From RGIG4074 sp964459165 (GTDB lineage Bacteria; Bacillota; Clostridia; Christensenellales; Borkfalkiaceae), in the NCBI GenBank assembly GCA_964459165.1, contig CAYWKM010000013.1, forward strand, positions 1 through 36,746: 36,746 bases of DNA, in the 5' to 3' direction. Under the pieces are notes generated by a model that worked only from the letters and a program-made list of their open reading frames with translations, searched no databases and was not told where the DNA came from. This document shows, piece by piece, positions 34,595 through 36,746 of the stretch; the stretch's first letter is position 1; each line of letters starts with the position of its first letter. The translations under genes and the position numbers were made by a program.

Positions 34595-34971
34595 AGCGCC
34601 CCCGAAAGCCTGAAAACAAACAGCAAAAGAAGCGCGGAAAGAAAGCTCCCGACAAAGCCGCCGAGGAAAGAAAGACCGCACGGAATCAGATATTTTCGAC
34701 GATCCTCCCGTTTTCTTTCCTTATCCTTTTCCACGTAAATTCTTCCCGACGGAAGCGGACAGAGGCAGAACATCCCCCGATCGGAATATTTTACGTTGAC
34801 GTACTCGCGAGAACGCAGAAAAGAAATCATCTCTTTCAAAGAATCCCGCGTCACGCCGTATTCGGCGGGGAAGAAAGCGAGCAAATCGGATTCGTCCACG
34901 ATTTTATACTTTCCGTCGTCGCAAAGCTCGTCGATTTTTTTCAAAAGAAATGATGTCCGTTTATCCAGCAT
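34588..34971 (-). CDS. Winged-helix protein with C-terminal membrane anchor (copy 1)
   Basis: The 127-residue protein has a predicted winged-helix domain (about 1-75, with the recognition region GVTRDSLKEMISFLRSREYV), a highly basic segment (EKDKERKREDRRK, about 81-93) and a membrane helix (about 94-120). The DNA-binding-like part should face the cytoplasm. It is paralogous to the next gene, with which it overlaps by seven bases. The ATG at 34971 lies five bases after the T run of a terminator and has no Shine-Dalgarno and no recognisable promoter. How it is expressed is therefore unclear; read-through from the Nudix gene is the simplest idea. Confidence 0.75.
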   Translation of the reverse strand: MLDKRTSFLLKKIDELCDDGKYKIVDESDLLAFFPAEYGVTRDSLKEMISFLRSREYVNVKYSDRGMFCLCPLPSGRIYVEKDKERKREDRRKYLIPCGLSFLGGFVGSFLSALLLLFVFRLSGALC

Positions 34972-34975
34972 AATT

Positions 34976-35011
34976 AAAAAACCGTCTTTTTTTATTATGT
35001 ACGAAAGACGG
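34976..35011 (-). terminator. Rho-independent terminator after the Nudix gene
   Basis: On the minus strand, CCGTCTTT (35011-35004) pairs with AAAGACGG (34989-34982) around a 14-base loop and is followed by T6 (34981-34976). It begins nine bases after the Nudix stop codon and ends just before the next gene's ATG. It may be leaky, acting as an attenuator. Confidence 0.8.
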
Positions 35012-35020
35012 CTTTATTAT

Positions 35021-35440
35021 TTAAGAAAATGATTTGATTTTTCTGTGCGCTTCCTCCCGATACTCCCTCTTTATCCTTTCCAAAATATCCTTATCGGCGG
35101 GACAGAAATCATATCGTTCGATCTCGTCGGGCGTGATCCAGCGGATATCGCTGCACTCGATTTTTTTCGGCGTTCCTTCCGTGATCTCCGCATGGAACAA
35201 AGCGAGCGTGATCGTAAGATCGGGATACTCGTGCACGAGCTCCGCAAAGAGCCCGCATACCTTTACCGAAACGCCGAGCTCCTCTCTGCATTCGCGGACG
35301 AGAGCCTGCTCCCGAGTCTCCCCGCTTTCGACCTTTCCGCCGACAAACTCCCACAAAAGCCCTCTCGCCTTATGAGCGGGACGTTGACAAATCATAAATT
35401 TATTTCCCTTCCGAATGAGGGCGGCGACGACTTCCACCAT
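35021..35440 (-). CDS. Nudix hydrolase, MutT-like (8-oxo-dGTP diphosphatase type)
   Basis: The 139-residue protein carries a full Nudix box at about 34-57 (GGKVESGE, then REQALVRECREELGV), with the Glu residues that bind metal. The N-terminal MVEVVAALI and QRPAHKARGLLWEFVGG are typical of MutT/NudG-type enzymes that sanitise oxidised nucleotides or hydrolyse CTP derivatives. Exact substrate is not certain. ATG 35440 is preceded by AGGAG. A promoter lies at 35505-35533, and its leader carries a 14-bp tandem repeat. It is divergent from the methyltransferase-like gene. Confidence 0.9.
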   Translation of the reverse strand: MVEVVAALIRKGNKFMICQRPAHKARGLLWEFVGGKVESGETREQALVRECREELGVSVKVCGLFAELVHEYPDLTITLALFHAEITEGTPKKIECSDIRWITPDEIERYDFCPADKDILERIKREYREEAHRKIKSFS

Positions 35441-35471
35441 AAACGCTCCTTGATCGTAAAATATTCTCTAC

Positions 35472-35499
35472 TCTTTATCTTCTATTCTTTATCTTCTAT
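35472..35499. repeat. Perfect 14-bp tandem direct repeat in the Nudix leader
   Basis: TCTTTATCTTCTAT occurs twice head to tail (35472-35485 and 35486-35499). On the minus strand it falls between the -10 box and the ribosome site of the Nudix gene, forming part of the 5' leader. Confidence 0.9.
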
Positions 35500-35504
35500 C
35501 CGTC

Positions 35505-35533
35505 ATTGTACCATAGAAACGCAAGAAAAGCAA
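35505..35533 (-). promoter_or_regulatory. Predicted sigma-A promoter of the Nudix gene
   Basis: On the minus strand, TTGCTT (35528-35533) and TACAAT (35505-35510) are 17 bases apart. The leader is about 60 nt. Confidence 0.65.
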
Positions 35534-35545
35534 TAAAAATATTTC

Positions 35546-35574
35546 TTGCAAAATACGAAAAAACCGCTTATAAT
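35546..35574 (+). promoter_or_regulatory. Predicted sigma-A promoter of the methyltransferase-fold gene
   Basis: TTGCAA (35546-35551) and TATAAT (35569-35574) are 17 bases apart. Its -35 lies 12 bases from the -35 of the divergent Nudix promoter, so the two may compete. Confidence 0.78.
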
Positions 35575-35593
35575 AGAGGACGGGAGACAAAGA

Positions 35594-36499
35594 ATGAACC
35601 AAGAAGATTCCATCAGGATAACGGGAGAAATCGCCTCCGTCATAGCCGAACAGTCGCCGTATATCGAGTATACGGCAAAGGAAGTCGAAGAGGCAAAGCG
35701 CGCGCTCTCGTACGAACAAAGGGCGGAGCTGAAAAAAAAGGGATATCTGAAATACGATTTCGAGCTTTACTATATCGTCGATCAATTCGCGCAGGCGCTT
35801 CGCCTATACGAAAAAGCGGACGAAAGCTATCTTCGCCGCCTCTTTGAAAACGCGAGGAGGTTTACTCCTTCGGAATTTCTGAAAGACCCCTACGTTAAAC
35901 GCGTAAAAATAAAGGAAACGCGCATCGGCGATTATCTTCTGACAAACGCGACTTATTCCCGAGGGGAATTTTTTCAATACGCCATGCCCGACGTGACCGC
36001 CGAGCTCATCGTGCCGAAAATAGGCTTTTTTACGGGAGAAGTAGCCTTTCCGACCGTTTACGAAGGAAACCTTCCCTGGATGAGCGCCTGCCCCTCTGAA
36101 ATCTCTTCGATGAAGGACGCCATGGAGGCGGCGTACGGAAAGGTACTCGCGCTCGGGCTCGGACTCGGTTATTATCCCTACGTCGTAGCGAACAAAGAGG
36201 AGGTGGAAGAGGTTACCGTCGTTGAAATTCAACCGGAGATTATCCGACTGTTTCAGGAAAACATCCTTCCTCAATTTCCTCATAAGGAAAAAATCAAAGT
36301 GATTCGGGCGGACGCTTTTTCCTATCTAGCCAAAGTAAAAGACGGCGAATACGATTGCTGCTTCGCCGATATATGGGAGGGACAGCAAGACGGAGCGGAA
36401 TGTTATCTGCGCTTAAAGCCCTTCGAGGAAGCTCTGCCGAACACTCGGTTCGATTATTGGATCGAAAAGGAAATTCTTTGGTACCTGCAAAGAACGTAA
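35594..36499 (+). CDS. SAM-dependent methyltransferase-fold protein, spermidine-synthase-like core
   Basis: The 301-residue protein has a Rossmann methyltransferase core in its second half. Motif I is LALGLGLGYYPYV (about 185-197), followed by the acidic end of strand two (VVEIQ, Glu211), RADAF (238-242) and FADIW (257-261). The layout recalls spermidine synthase-like proteins, but catalytic residues for aminopropyl transfer are not evident. The first 170 residues form a mostly helical domain I do not recognise. Substrate is unknown. ATG 35594 is eight bases from GGGAG. A TTG at 35546 is part of the -35 and is rejected. The next gene follows after 22 bases. Confidence 0.75.
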   Translation: MNQEDSIRITGEIASVIAEQSPYIEYTAKEVEEAKRALSYEQRAELKKKGYLKYDFELYYIVDQFAQALRLYEKADESYLRRLFENARRFTPSEFLKDPYVKRVKIKETRIGDYLLTNATYSRGEFFQYAMPDVTAELIVPKIGFFTGEVAFPTVYEGNLPWMSACPSEISSMKDAMEAAYGKVLALGLGLGYYPYVVANKEEVEEVTVVEIQPEIIRLFQENILPQFPHKEKIKVIRADAFSYLAKVKDGEYDCCFADIWEGQQDGAECYLRLKPFEEALPNTRFDYWIEKEILWYLQRT

Positions 36500-36521
36500 A
36501 GGGAATAGGAAAATATAGACC

Positions 36522-36746
36522 ATGAAAGAATCGCTCGATTACGAACAAGCAAAAAGCGTCAAAAAAGCCGTCATGGAAACGTTCGGCGTAAACCTGCATT
36601 TTCACGACGGCTGCGGCGGACAATATTTTTCTCTCGACGAAGCCAACGAGGAGATTGCCCGTTTCGTCCTGTCCTTTTGCAAGAAAAACGGTTACGACGC
36701 TCGCGTGCAGAACGACGAATACTTTACGATTACAAAGAGGGAAATA
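36522..36746 (+). CDS. Partial gene cut by the window end; RDAC-like motif
   Basis: Seventy-five codons are present and the frame is still open at the window edge. The ATG at 36522 is preceded by AGGA at a long 12-base spacing. The motif LHFHDGCGGQYFSL (about 27-40) resembles the H-x-H-D-x-C-G-G-Q core of small Clostridial proteins annotated as RDAC family, whose function I do not know. It lies 22 bases after the methyltransferase-fold gene and probably shares its transcript. Confidence 0.6.
   Translation, partial: MKESLDYEQAKSVKKAVMETFGVNLHFHDGCGGQYFSLDEANEEIARFVLSFCKKNGYDARVQNDEYFTITKREI

Overview
The window is chromosomal DNA from a low-to-mid GC Gram-positive bacterium, most likely a member of Clostridia (Bacillota). 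The evidence is a set of Firmicutes-type housekeeping genes, AGGAGG-type ribosome sites, near-consensus sigma-A promoters (TTGACA-N17-TATAAT occurs several times) and a spoVT / SpoVB-family flippase / yabN(mazG) run ordered as in Bacillus. An endospore-forming, probably uncultivated gut-type lineage fits, but species cannot be read from the sequence. There is no phage, IS element, CRISPR array, rRNA or tRNA that I could recognise. Gene density is about 90 percent, mostly on the minus strand.

Layout. 45-5938: a lipoprotein, then the minus-strand lepA / alkyltransferase-like / hemW operon, a glycerophosphodiester phosphodiesterase and an unknown helical protein. 6078-9346: a minus-strand operon led by a UDP-sugar pyrophosphorylase, followed by two small unknown proteins and a membrane-anchored ComEC-type metallo-beta-lactamase. 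9482-14846: alpha-galactosidase plus a small membrane protein, then clpB. 15050-16880: three cell-surface genes (membrane protein, amidase, lipoprotein), each with its own promoter. Two of these appear to be leaderless. 16994-21203: spoVT, flippase, yabN/mazG and dusB. 21293-24683: a GtrA flippase and a giant tandem-duplicated GT87-like membrane glycosyltransferase. 24794-27357: cation/proton antiporter and a PLP aminotransferase. 27481-33026: uvrB and uvrA under a strong promoter with a LexA-like box, with decayed genes wedged before and after uvrA. 33170-36746: hydrolase, two paralogous winged-helix membrane proteins, a Nudix hydrolase, a methyltransferase-fold protein and the start of a further gene.

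The most unusual points are these. (1) A truncated SPL-type radical SAM gene, whose expected start codon reads ATA, is joined in frame to the 5' end of uvrA. (2) A GNAT acetyltransferase remnant follows the uvrA stop codon in the same frame. (3) The spoVT Shine-Dalgarno is buried in an 11-bp hairpin whose loop region carries a sigma-G-like promoter. (4) Two neighbouring genes have -10 boxes only 5-6 nt from their ATG. (5) The flippase reads 197 bp into mazG, consistent with a one-base indel. (6) One glycosyltransferase polypeptide contains two complete GT87-like halves. No wholly new defence or mobile system was evident.
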